DNA of 64,000 nucleotides from Candidatus Centipeda massiliensis. Lineage in GTDB: Bacteria > Bacillota > Negativicutes > Selenomonadales > Selenomonadaceae. Location: the NCBI RefSeq assembly GCF_900290285.1, contig NZ_LT985756.1, positions 150,390 to 214,389 of the forward strand, written 5' to 3'. The notes below the pieces were generated by a model. The model was not told where the DNA came from. It saw only the letters and a list, made by a program, of their open reading frames with translations, and ran no database searches. This document shows positions 8,267 through 17,177 of this stretch, piece by piece (the first letter of the stretch is position 1; each line of letters begins with the position of its first letter). The position numbers and the translations under genes are program-made.

Positions 8267-9577
8267 TCAAAAATGTCCGATCAGACGCAGCCAGCGGTCA
8301 TTTCTGTCCGCAAGCCCCGCAATGCTCAGGAAATCATGGAGCTTGTACCGCAGCTCCCACTCCCACGCTCCTGTATCCGTCCACTGCTCGTAGCGCAGGA
8401 GCCAACGCGGATGTATCTCATAGCAGCCCGCAACGGAAAACCGCGCGTCACTCACATCGTAGCGCAGATCCCCTGTCAAACGGGGAAGGAGTGCGCGTGC
8501 ATAGCCCATGCGCCACGCGAGCCGCACATCCTCAGGGGCTGCGTCCGTCTCGACATAGAGTTCATCGCGCGCACTCATCATCTGCCCCGCATGCAGCCGC
8601 ATACGCAGATCGCGCTGTTCACCGATGCGATGCTCCGCCGCGTGCCCGATATCGAGCCAGCCCGTCAGGCGAAGGCGGTAGCGTGTCGTATCCGTGCGGC
8701 TCATGACCACCATGCGCTCTGCCGGCAGGATCGTCACGCGTGTCGTGAGATGCAGCCGACGAAAATCGGGGGCATCGTCCACCCCCGCTTGCAGCTGCTG
8801 TTCAAACGCAGTGCGGTGGCGTGCAACAAAGGCGACGGGCACGCCGACGAGGCGGTTCACCGCCGTCTCCATCGCAGGGCGCCGCGCGAGCAGCGTGACA
8901 TTCGGAATCGTGTCGGAACGCATGGAGAGATCGACCGTCCGCACAACGGGCAGACGCGGATAGACGGTCAGATGCACCCGTGCCGCTTCATCGACATCGA
9001 TATCGTAGTCCGCACGAAACTCCGGCAGATGCTCCTCCATATAGACGGTCAGACTTTTTTTCAGCGCACCCGCAGCCCAGTCCGTTGCAGCGACGGGCAG
9101 TCCAACAAGGGCATTGGAAAAGACCGTACCGACATCCGCGAGATCGGCGCGTACGAGTGCCTCAACGTCGGAGGGCATCCCCTCCACTGCCAGCTCCACG
9201 GATACGCTTTGAATCGTATCAGCCCACGGTGCAAGGTGGATCTCCACCTCTGTACGACTTGCAGGACGCACCGTCACCCCCGTCACCGTATAGCCGACGA
9301 GCAGGCGGTCAAAGACCGCACCGATGATCTGCGCCTCCTCCGACGGAGCGACTGCCGTTATGGGGCGCCCCTCCATCCGCTCCGCCGCAATCGCCGCAAC
9401 CGTACGCTCCATGCGCGTCCGTACAATGGGTGGGATCGTTTGATCGCCTACGACAATAGCCGCAGTCTCCTCCACGCGGGAGGACTCTGCGGCATAGACG
9501 GGAGCATACAGCCCCAAAACTGCGAAAAAGAGAAGCACGAACACGCAGGCGCACACAGCGAGATGCGCCGCGCGCAT
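8267..9577 (-). CDS. Unknown secreted protein with outer-membrane-like C-terminus, next to bamA
   Basis: 436 aa. The ATG at 9575-9577 overlaps the bamA TGA as TGATG, so the two are translationally coupled. A signal peptide (about residues 1-30, ending PVYAAE) marks export. The middle (about 35-270) alternates strands and helices in a way that could be POTRA-like modules. The last 120 residues are rich in amphipathic strands with aromatic residues (RWLLRYEQW, WEWELRYKL) and the protein ends in GHF, a terminal phenylalanine like that recognised by BamA. I do not recognise the family. Its place directly after bamA suggests a BAM-related or lipid-export outer-membrane role. Confidence 0.8.
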   Translation of the reverse strand: MRAAHLAVCACVFVLLFFAVLGLYAPVYAAESSRVEETAAIVVGDQTIPPIVRTRMERTVAAIAAERMEGRPITAVAPSEEAQIIGAVFDRLLVGYTVTGVTVRPASRTEVEIHLAPWADTIQSVSVELAVEGMPSDVEALVRADLADVGTVFSNALVGLPVAATDWAAGALKKSLTVYMEEHLPEFRADYDIDVDEAARVHLTVYPRLPVVRTVDLSMRSDTIPNVTLLARRPAMETAVNRLVGVPVAFVARHRTAFEQQLQAGVDDAPDFRRLHLTTRVTILPAERMVVMSRTDTTRYRLRLTGWLDIGHAAEHRIGEQRDLRMRLHAGQMMSARDELYVETDAAPEDVRLAWRMGYARALLPRLTGDLRYDVSDARFSVAGCYEIHPRWLLRYEQWTDTGAWEWELRYKLHDFLSIAGLADRNDRWLRLIGHF

Positions 9578-11523
9578 CAGAACGTGCCGCCGACGCGGAA
9601 GTGGACGCGCCCGCCCTGCGAGCCACGGCCGTAGTCGAGGCGCAGCGGTCCGATCGGCGTGTTGAGACCAAGACCGACACCGACGCTCGCGTGCAGATCC
9701 TCCGGCATAAAGCCACTGTTCCACGCTCCGCCGTAATCGGCGAAGAGCGCACCCGTCACCTTGGACACGATTGGGAAGCGGTACTCCGCAGAGACGAGTG
9801 CCATGCGCGTCCCACGGAACTGATCCTCGCGGTAGCCGCGGATCGTATCCTGACCGCCCACACGGAACTGACTGTACTCCGAAATCGATCCCTTGCTGAT
9901 GCCATACTGCCCGCGCAGGACGAATACCTGTGAACGCCCCGCCTTGAGATAGTGGGCATCGCCCGCAATGTATTTCTGATAGTTAAAGTCGCCGCCAAGC
10001 CCCGCGAACTCCGCCGAGAGGGAGGCACGTGCCCCCGTGGTCGGCTCGTAAACGTTGTCGCGCGTATCCGTCACGTGCTCAAGCGTAAGGCTGCGCGTCG
10101 TACCGAAATTATTCTTGATCCACGTCGTGTTCCCGCTGCGGTCGCCCGCATTGCCTGTCTCCGTGTGCTTGACATATTTATCCTGACGACTGCGCAGCGT
10201 GACAAAGTTCGTCGAATACTCACTCATGGGGCGGCTCAGGGTGAACTCACCGCCGGAGTATTTGCGCATGAACGACTCCTTGTGGTTGCCGTTCTCATCG
10301 TAATCATCGTATTCATACGTACGGTTGTAAACGCGCAGCGTGCCCGCCGTCTCCTTCTTGTCGAGCCACGGACGGCGGTACATGAACGTATAGCCGCGTG
10401 CATCCGTATCATCACCGCTCATTTCATAGCTGAGGCTGATCGTATCGCCTATGCCGCAGAAGTTCGTATCGCTGACACTCACCATACCGACCATGCCGTC
10501 CGAGCTGGAGTAGCCCGCGCCGATGCCGAACGAACCCGTGCGCTTCTCCTTGACATCGAGTTCCATGATAACGGCATTCGGCTCCACGCCGGGGTTCATC
10601 TTGACATTGACATCCTCGAAGAAGCCGAGGTTGTAAACGCGCTGCATACTGCGGCGTGCCTGATTCGCATTAAACGGCTCACCAGGTTTCTGGCGCATCT
10701 CACGCAGGATGACGCGCTCCTTCGTCTTCTTATTGCCCTTGACCTTATAGCCCTCAAGTGTGCCCTCACTGATTTTGATCGTGAGCGTACCGTCCTGTGC
10801 AATGTTGAGGTCCGTGATCTTTGCGAGGATATAGCCGTCCGCACGGTACTTCTCCTGAATCGCCTGCACATTCTCCTGCAGAACGCGGGAGTTGAGCAGC
10901 TCGCCGTTCTTCACCGTGACGAGCGACATCAGCGCCTCCGTCGGCTCGACCGTATTGCCCTCGATCTTCACTTCCTTCAGCTCCGGGTTTTCAAGCACGT
11001 TGTAGGTCAGAACAACGCCCTCGGGCACCTGCTCGAACGTCGGATAGAGATCGTAGAAATAGCCCGTTGCATAGATCGCATCGCGATCCTTCACCAGCCC
11101 CTCCTCCGACACGGCATCGCCCACGTGCATTGCGAGTGCCGCGCGTGCCGTCGGCTCGGTCGCCTTCGTCGCACCGCTGAAATTGATCTCCACAATCGTC
11201 TTGCCAACCTGCGCCGCAAGGTAATTGGAGATCTCCGTCTCAGCGGGACGCTTCGCTGCCCACGCGGCGGCACGCTCATCCGAGGTTGCGGGAACCTCCG
11301 TTGATGTCAGTGCCGGCGCATTTACAACCGGCGCATCTGCCAGACTTTGCGTGGCAGATACTGCGGCGTCACTCAGCACGGGAGCGCCCGTCACCGCATT
11401 GGCAGATGTCGTTTCTGCGGCAGTGTTCTTCTCTGCGGCATAACCGTGCGGCAGGGCGAGGGTAGACACCCCCACGCCCAGGACAACGGCGCGTATGAGA
11501 CTCTGATATTTCTTGCTGTTCAA
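9577..11523 (-). CDS. bamA: BamA, outer-membrane protein assembly factor (Omp85)
   Basis: Inserts beta-barrel proteins into the outer membrane. 648 aa: signal peptide (1-29), an Ala/Thr-rich linker (about 30-95), about three POTRA modules (about 105-345; e.g. VKIEGNT and YKVKGNKKTK strands) and a 16-strand-type barrel with the lid-loop motif VGGQDTIRGY and a terminal Phe. E. coli BamA has five POTRA domains and about 810 aa, so this is the shorter form seen in diderm Firmicutes. It is encoded between a membrane protein of unknown role and the coupled gene 8267-9577, inside the TolC-TamB-LpxD operon. Confidence 0.96.
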   Translation of the reverse strand: MNSKKYQSLIRAVVLGVGVSTLALPHGYAAEKNTAAETTSANAVTGAPVLSDAAVSATQSLADAPVVNAPALTSTEVPATSDERAAAWAAKRPAETEISNYLAAQVGKTIVEINFSGATKATEPTARAALAMHVGDAVSEEGLVKDRDAIYATGYFYDLYPTFEQVPEGVVLTYNVLENPELKEVKIEGNTVEPTEALMSLVTVKNGELLNSRVLQENVQAIQEKYRADGYILAKITDLNIAQDGTLTIKISEGTLEGYKVKGNKKTKERVILREMRQKPGEPFNANQARRSMQRVYNLGFFEDVNVKMNPGVEPNAVIMELDVKEKRTGSFGIGAGYSSSDGMVGMVSVSDTNFCGIGDTISLSYEMSGDDTDARGYTFMYRRPWLDKKETAGTLRVYNRTYEYDDYDENGNHKESFMRKYSGGEFTLSRPMSEYSTNFVTLRSRQDKYVKHTETGNAGDRSGNTTWIKNNFGTTRSLTLEHVTDTRDNVYEPTTGARASLSAEFAGLGGDFNYQKYIAGDAHYLKAGRSQVFVLRGQYGISKGSISEYSQFRVGGQDTIRGYREDQFRGTRMALVSAEYRFPIVSKVTGALFADYGGAWNSGFMPEDLHASVGVGLGLNTPIGPLRLDYGRGSQGGRVHFRVGGTF

Positions 11524-11578
11524 AGGCGAAACCTCCTAGATATGCACGAACCTCCGCCACAGAGGACGGATGTGCTTC

Positions 11579-12112
11579 CTATTCCCGTAAAATCTTGCCG
11601 CCGACCTGCATGAGACGCTGCATATCAGCACTGGGGAGCGGCGGGGGGGCAGCCGCCTCCGTCGCTTGCTCCGCATTCTGCGGCGAAGCGGGCGCAGCAG
11701 CGGTCATCGTCTCGTGCGCTGCCCGTGTAGGCTGTCCCTGCGGAGATGCGCCCTCTGACGGCAGCGTCTCCTCATATTCGATTCGTTCCGCTTCCGCAGG
11801 GAGAGGCGCTGCCATGCGCTGCTCCGTCTCCTGCGCCATGGACGAACCCGACGAAACATCCTCCGCAGGCGGAGAACCTCGGAGGAGCCAGAAAGCTCCT
11901 GCCGCCACGGCGAGCAGCGGCAGAAGGCGCCCCGCCCATCGCCTCAGGCGTACGCGGCGGTCGGTCGCAGCGCGCGCGAGCTCCGCGCGTGCAAGCATGA
12001 GCTTCAGATCTCCCGCGAGATCGTCCTCGCCTGCAAGCGCGTGTTCCGCACCCGCGAGCCATTCGCGCGCCGCACGAATGGATTTTGCGCGCTCCCTGCG
12101 GTCGACATCCAT
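11579..12112 (-). CDS. Single-pass membrane protein, candidate anti-sigma partner
   Basis: 177 aa from ATG 12112, which has GAGGAGGT 6-7 nt upstream. Residues 1-62 are a helical, charged cytoplasmic segment, 63-80 a transmembrane helix (LLPLLAVAAGAFWLL), and the rest a Pro/Ala/Glu-rich, probably disordered outer part with a short helix at the end. No family was recognised. It directly follows the sigma factor gene and precedes bamA. The topology (short inner domain, one membrane pass, outer sensor tail) is that of anti-sigma factors, which is an inference from layout only. Confidence 0.72.
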   Translation of the reverse strand: MDVDRRERAKSIRAAREWLAGAEHALAGEDDLAGDLKLMLARAELARAATDRRVRLRRWAGRLLPLLAVAAGAFWLLRGSPPAEDVSSGSSMAQETEQRMAAPLPAEAERIEYEETLPSEGASPQGQPTRAAHETMTAAAPASPQNAEQATEAAAPPPLPSADMQRLMQVGGKILRE

Positions 12113-12195
12113 CGCCGTACCTCCTCTCAAGGGATTATACTACAGTCCACCAGATAGATTCAAGAACCCAAAATTAAAATGAGGTCTTATAAAAA

Positions 12196-12822
12196 TTACC
12201 AATGCTGCATAAAGCGCGCGAGCATACCGCGAATGCGCCGGATGCCGTTCTGCTGCAGCCGATAGATATGCGCCGGTGTCACGCCAAGCGTTTCCGCCAT
12301 CGTCTGTGCACGCGCACCGCCGATTGTCACGCCCTCAAGCACAAGCCGCTCTCGTGCGGGCAGACGCTCCATTGCAGCCCCCAACACATGAACCAGCGCG
12401 TGATGCTCCGCAATCTCCGCCACGGAAGGACACCCATCGACAAGGAGCTCCTTCCCTGTCTCGTGCATCTCCGTATCCGCCTCAAGACAGGGGAGATCAA
12501 CGCGTCCCTCACGCCGCAGAAAATCCAGAATGCGCCCACGTACACGGTGCACGGCATAAAGGCTGAATGCTGCGCCGCGCGCGGGATCGTAGTGCTCCAC
12601 TGCCTCGATCAGACCGATGGTCCCCTCCTGCACCGCATCCATCACGGCAGACAGCGACCGATACGGCATCACCTCACGGAAGACGAGCGGCTGATACCGC
12701 TCGATGATCTCCTGTCGCGCAGCCTCATCGCCGTGCTCCTTGTAGGCACGCCAGAGTTCCCGCTCCTCTGTGGGCGTGAGCTTCTGCACGGCAGAGAGTT
12801 TTTTTACATAGTCCGAGAACAC
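12196..12822 (-). CDS. Sigma-70 family RNA polymerase sigma factor (FliA/SigB-like)
   Basis: 208 aa from a GTG at 12822 with AGGAGG 7 nt upstream; longer frames run into tamB. Region 2 is clear (LTPTEERELWRAYKEHGD, MDAVQEGTIGLIEAVEHYDP, then FSLYAVHRVRGRILDFLRRE), followed by a linker and region 4 (LPARERLVLEGVTIGG, AQTMAETLGVTPAHIYRLQQ helix-turn-helix). The AVHRVRGRILDFLRRE segment resembles sigma-28/SigB rather than short ECF factors. It lies 14 bases after tamB within the envelope operon. Targets unknown; envelope stress or flagellar control are both possible. Confidence 0.88.
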   Translation of the reverse strand: MFSDYVKKLSAVQKLTPTEERELWRAYKEHGDEAARQEIIERYQPLVFREVMPYRSLSAVMDAVQEGTIGLIEAVEHYDPARGAAFSLYAVHRVRGRILDFLRREGRVDLPCLEADTEMHETGKELLVDGCPSVAEIAEHHALVHVLGAAMERLPARERLVLEGVTIGGARAQTMAETLGVTPAHIYRLQQNGIRRIRGMLARFMQHW

Positions 12823-12835
12823 GGGCACACCTCCT

Positions 12836-15800
12836 TCAGAACCTGATTCGTGCCTCCACGCTGAACAGCTGATCCGCGCCTTCGCGGTCATACGAGATGC
12901 CGAACTTGTCGCTGAAGTCATACTGCACACCGAAACGATGCTTGTCCGATGCTGCGCCCAGCCCCTGCACATAGCGCACCATGACGCGGTCACCGAAGTA
13001 CTTGCCCACCTCAACGTTGTATTCGTTCTCATTTTTTTTGATAGCCTCATCGTTTTTCGTTTCAAAGAGCGCCCCACTGCCGCTTGAGAGCCGCAGCACA
13101 TCGAGATGCAGGAAATTCTTCACGGAGTCCTCGACCTCGGAGAGAATGCTCATCTGCAGCCCAATCGAGAGAATGTCTGCCGCCGTGATGCCTCCTTCTC
13201 CGTTTCGATAGGCATTGCGCAGCGTGAGCATGCGGATGATTTCCTCCTCCGACATCTCAGGACTGGATCCCAGACGGAAATCCATGTGATCGAGCGGTCC
13301 ATGCGCCGAGAGGAAGACGCGCGTATTTGTGAGACGTGCCTCCGCATAGAACGCAATCTCCGGCAGGAACGACTCCGGCTGGTTGAACGTCGCCGTCCCC
13401 TCACGGATCTTGAACACCGTTCGGAGATAGCTGACCGAGTCCCCGCGCCGCACACCGATGAAGCCCGATGTGTGCGGATGGTGCGTCGTGCCGCCAAAAT
13501 GCACATGACCGGACGGATGGATGTCATAGAGGTTGGGGCTGAAAAAATGTACGTGGCGATCCACATTCAGATCGACGTCCAGAATGATGTGCGGCAGCTC
13601 ATCATTCGTGTCGGGAATCGACGGGATGGAGATAAGCGCACGATCCAAGTCGATGTTCCCTACAATTTTGGGCAGCTTCTCCCCCCAGTATTCGCCCTCC
13701 GTTAGATGCAGCGAGCCGTTCAAAGGCCCCTCAAAGAAGGACGCTTTAATGGCAAGCGCATTCATCACGAGCGTAACGTCATACTTCGTCAGCTCGGTGC
13801 CGCTCAGCTCCATGCGCCCCGTCATCGTGTATGTACCATCGCCCATGCGCCCCGTACACGTACGCAGGACAATGGCATCACCGAGGGCATCAACCTGGAG
13901 CTGCATATCCGTGATAGGATTCTCAAGATATTTGATCTTCAGTGCGCCGTCCGCCACGCGCACCATCCCGTCCAGACGCGGTGCAGCGAGCGTTCCATGC
14001 AGCTTCAATGTGCCCTCCGTATGCCCGAGTGCCCACTCCACATGCTTGGAAAAGACCGGCAAAAGGGAGAGATCGGCATTGTCGAGCACAACCGTCAAAT
14101 CAAGCTGTTCATACGCAGACAGCTTCTCATCACGCGCGGCGGTAAGTGCACGCAGGGGTAGTGTCCCGTGCGCACTTGCCATGTAGCGGACACCGTCGAT
14201 GTACTTCGTCACGACAAGCTGCTGCAGATCAATGATCGAATTGCGCAGCCGCGCCTCCCCGAGCAGCTCATCGAACGAATTGCCGCGCATACCGCCATCC
14301 TTCGCCATGAGGTGCACATCCGCCTCTGGATTCTGCGTGTAGCCGCCGATATGCGCCGTCAGTGTCGCCGTACCCGCCACAGGCTCTTCCACCCCGGCAA
14401 ACTTTGTAAAGAGCCCAAGCGAGATATCCGACGCTGCAATATCCACCTTTGTCATACCGTCGAAATCTACCGTTCCGACCACAGAGAATCCACCCGTCCC
14501 CTGCGCACCCGCAATCTGCCGTATGGTCAGCACACGATCCGCAAGCGCGGCATCGAGCTTCACATTGTTCACCGGATAGGTAGCAAGGGTACCGTCTGCA
14601 AGCGTCCCCGTCAGAGCGATGGACGGATTGTCCGGCGTGCCGCCGAGGTGAACCTCACTCGTGATCATCCCCGTAATCCTCTGCTCCCGCTGATTTGCGA
14701 GTGCCAGCAGCGCCGTCACATCCATTTTTTCAATATCGAGCGTACCGCCGAGTGCCCGCGTCTCCATATCGTAGCGCAGACGCGCCGTCACAGAGCCGTC
14801 CGTCCCCTGGCGGAAGCCCGTATCCTCCAGATCGACGATCCCGTTTTCATAGTGCGCGAAACTGCGAATCTCCCGCAGCTCCACACCGTTCATCGTGATC
14901 GTATCCGCCTTCAGCTGTCCGCGGAAGATCGGACGGGAGATCGTGCCCCCCACCTTGCCGTTAAAGACGCCGTGCCCGGAAACCTCGTAGGGCAGCTTGT
15001 GCTCAAAGCGCTTCATATCGAGATCGCGCACCTCGGCATCGAAATTGAGAAGCCCCTGTGCACTGATCGTGCCATTCAGAACCATATCCACCATCGGTGA
15101 ATAGATGTGGAACACCTGCACGCGGATGATCCCGTCATCGAGGAAGTAGTCGCCGTCCATACCCGAAAGCACCGCCCCCGCGTAGCTGCCGCGATAAAAG
15201 TGGACATAGCCCACGGCGTGCGGATTGTCGAGCGTCCCTGTGAACTTGATGATATTGTCGATATTGCCCGTGATCGGCTGATCGGGGGCGACGAGCGCCG
15301 CCACATCCTCCATGCGTGCCCCCATCGTATCGATCTGCAGATCAATACGGCGTTCGCCCGTAAAGCCAATCGTGCCGTTTACGAGCCAGACCTCGCGTCC
15401 GCCGCGCTCCATCGAGAAGTCATAGATCCCGACCCCGGAGAGCGAGCCGTCCGCGCGAAAGAGAAGGCTGTCAAACGGCTGATACATGAGGTCGCCGTTC
15501 GTTGCCGAAACCCGTATATCCACATGAGGATCATGGATGTCGCCATGCACTTCACCGCTGAAATCCGACAGCCCCGAAAAGCTCAGACGATCATCCAGCG
15601 CATTCAGCAGCGAGAGATCCACATGACCGCCATAGACACGCAGGTCGAGTGCAGAACCGTCCGTGATCGTCCCCTCAACGCCGAGATCGGTATCATTCGC
15701 AAGGTTCAGACTGAGAAAATCAATCGTCAGATCCTTTCCATGCAGCAGAAAGGACGCGCTTGCCCGTTCCACAGGAATCGCACGGTAACTGCCGTCCAAG

Positions 15801-17167
15801 ACCTCCGCGCTGCCGTAGACCGAAAGCGTGGAGGCATCTGTGCCCTGACCGCCGACGCCGAGATCGGCGTGCAGTCTGCCGCTTACATCCTCCGGCACGG
15901 GAATCCCTGCCGCACGCAGCTCCGCAAGCGCAATACCATCTGCCGTCAGATGCGCCGTATAGGATTTGTTTCCTGCAGCAAAAACACCCGCACCCGAGAC
16001 CGTACCGCCGAAGACCTGTGCCGTCAAATTCTGAAACGAGAGCGCGCCGTCAGCATAGGTGACATCCGCCGCCGCATTTGCCACGGAAATACCATTGACC
16101 GTCCCGCCCTCCGTACGCAGCTTCCCTTCCGCCATGGGGACAGCGAGCGTCCCCGTAACGTGCATATCCGCCGTTGCCGTCCCCACATAGGGACTTCCCG
16201 CGAAAAGCTGATCAACGGCAACGTCATTTGCCCGCAGCATGAGATCGAGATAGGGTTCATCCGTATCAAGACGAATCGTCCCATCAACACGCGCTGTCTG
16301 CCCCGCTGCCGCGACGGTCGCCGCGAGAAAAAGCTCACGCTCGCTGAACGTGAGCGCCGCACTCCGCAGCTCGGTCTCCGTGCCGTAGATCTCTGCCGCA
16401 GCACGCGCACCATCCACGCGCCCATCCAAGGTGAGCACGCCGTCCACGCGGCGCAGATGCAGCCCGATGTGATCTGCACGCACATCGTGAATATGAACAT
16501 CCTCGGACAATGTCCCCGCAGGGAGGAAGTCCAACAGCGGGGTCACATCCGCATCATACGAGTTCAACCGAAGATCGTGTGTCCCTCCGACATAGTCGCC
16601 GCGCACACGCAGGGAAACGCCGGCGAGCGCACCCGCCAGATCGTAGGAAACATCGCTGCGGTCAATCTCCACCGTTCCCGCAATGCCGGTCAGCGCGTAC
16701 GTACGTCCGCCTGCGGCAACATCCGCCGTCGCATCCTCCATGCGGATGCGTCCCTCAAACGTACTCGGCTCGCCATCCTGTGCGCCGAGATCGCTGTAGT
16801 TCCACGTACCGTCGTCACGCTGCACAATCGCTGCATGCGCCCCCGTAAGCAGGATCTCATCAATCGAGGTTTCGGGCGATGAAAGCAGAGAAAGCAGACG
16901 AAGCGTCACCCGTGCCTCATCGGCACGGAGGACAGGCTCCGCCTGCTTATCGTAAATAATGACATCATCCAATTTCAGCTCGTGCAGAGAATGGATCCCC
17001 ACCGCGCCGACGTGCACGGTTGTCCCCAGCTTCTCTGTCATGAAGCTCTCTGCCAGCTGCCCCGCCTCCGCCATAAAAGACGTGGCACGCACAACGTGAA
17101 TGAGAACTGCTGCGCAGATGAGGACGGCGGCAAGTACCAGAGTCCCGACATACGCCTTCCGTCTCAT
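12836..17167 (-). CDS. tamB: TamB, translocation and assembly module / AsmA-like lipid-transfer protein
   Basis: 1443 aa, anchored by one N-terminal transmembrane helix (residues about 8-27). The bulk is a long repetitive beta-taco of DUF490/AsmA type with recurring V-x-G-x-I and D-x-x-G strands, and the conserved TamB C-terminal domain (about 1100-1443, containing GFIGVRRGDSVSYL, the segment LPEIAFYAEARLTNTRVFLS, and a final barrel-like strand ending RIRF). Family members bridge the periplasm and are thought to carry phospholipid to the outer membrane. It starts 10 bases after the TolC gene, without an adjacent TamA; BamA nearby may serve as its outer-membrane partner. Confidence 0.95.
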   Translation of the reverse strand: MRRKAYVGTLVLAAVLICAAVLIHVVRATSFMAEAGQLAESFMTEKLGTTVHVGAVGIHSLHELKLDDVIIYDKQAEPVLRADEARVTLRLLSLLSSPETSIDEILLTGAHAAIVQRDDGTWNYSDLGAQDGEPSTFEGRIRMEDATADVAAGGRTYALTGIAGTVEIDRSDVSYDLAGALAGVSLRVRGDYVGGTHDLRLNSYDADVTPLLDFLPAGTLSEDVHIHDVRADHIGLHLRRVDGVLTLDGRVDGARAAAEIYGTETELRSAALTFSERELFLAATVAAAGQTARVDGTIRLDTDEPYLDLMLRANDVAVDQLFAGSPYVGTATADMHVTGTLAVPMAEGKLRTEGGTVNGISVANAAADVTYADGALSFQNLTAQVFGGTVSGAGVFAAGNKSYTAHLTADGIALAELRAAGIPVPEDVSGRLHADLGVGGQGTDASTLSVYGSAEVLDGSYRAIPVERASASFLLHGKDLTIDFLSLNLANDTDLGVEGTITDGSALDLRVYGGHVDLSLLNALDDRLSFSGLSDFSGEVHGDIHDPHVDIRVSATNGDLMYQPFDSLLFRADGSLSGVGIYDFSMERGGREVWLVNGTIGFTGERRIDLQIDTMGARMEDVAALVAPDQPITGNIDNIIKFTGTLDNPHAVGYVHFYRGSYAGAVLSGMDGDYFLDDGIIRVQVFHIYSPMVDMVLNGTISAQGLLNFDAEVRDLDMKRFEHKLPYEVSGHGVFNGKVGGTISRPIFRGQLKADTITMNGVELREIRSFAHYENGIVDLEDTGFRQGTDGSVTARLRYDMETRALGGTLDIEKMDVTALLALANQREQRITGMITSEVHLGGTPDNPSIALTGTLADGTLATYPVNNVKLDAALADRVLTIRQIAGAQGTGGFSVVGTVDFDGMTKVDIAASDISLGLFTKFAGVEEPVAGTATLTAHIGGYTQNPEADVHLMAKDGGMRGNSFDELLGEARLRNSIIDLQQLVVTKYIDGVRYMASAHGTLPLRALTAARDEKLSAYEQLDLTVVLDNADLSLLPVFSKHVEWALGHTEGTLKLHGTLAAPRLDGMVRVADGALKIKYLENPITDMQLQVDALGDAIVLRTCTGRMGDGTYTMTGRMELSGTELTKYDVTLVMNALAIKASFFEGPLNGSLHLTEGEYWGEKLPKIVGNIDLDRALISIPSIPDTNDELPHIILDVDLNVDRHVHFFSPNLYDIHPSGHVHFGGTTHHPHTSGFIGVRRGDSVSYLRTVFKIREGTATFNQPESFLPEIAFYAEARLTNTRVFLSAHGPLDHMDFRLGSSPEMSEEEIIRMLTLRNAYRNGEGGITAADILSIGLQMSILSEVEDSVKNFLHLDVLRLSSGSGALFETKNDEAIKKNENEYNVEVGKYFGDRVMVRYVQGLGAASDKHRFGVQYDFSDKFGISYDREGADQLFSVEARIRF

Positions 17168-17177
17168 AGAAAACCTC

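Noticed and set aside
15107-16882. Long plus-strand ORF of 591 codons
   Set aside because: Antisense to tamB, which has clear family features; the product is Arg/His-rich with no recognisable domain, as expected for the reverse frame of GC-rich coding DNA. The same holds for long antisense frames over bamA (9952-11304), the penicillin-binding protein (51007-52800) and the catalytic formate dehydrogenase gene (57367-58719).
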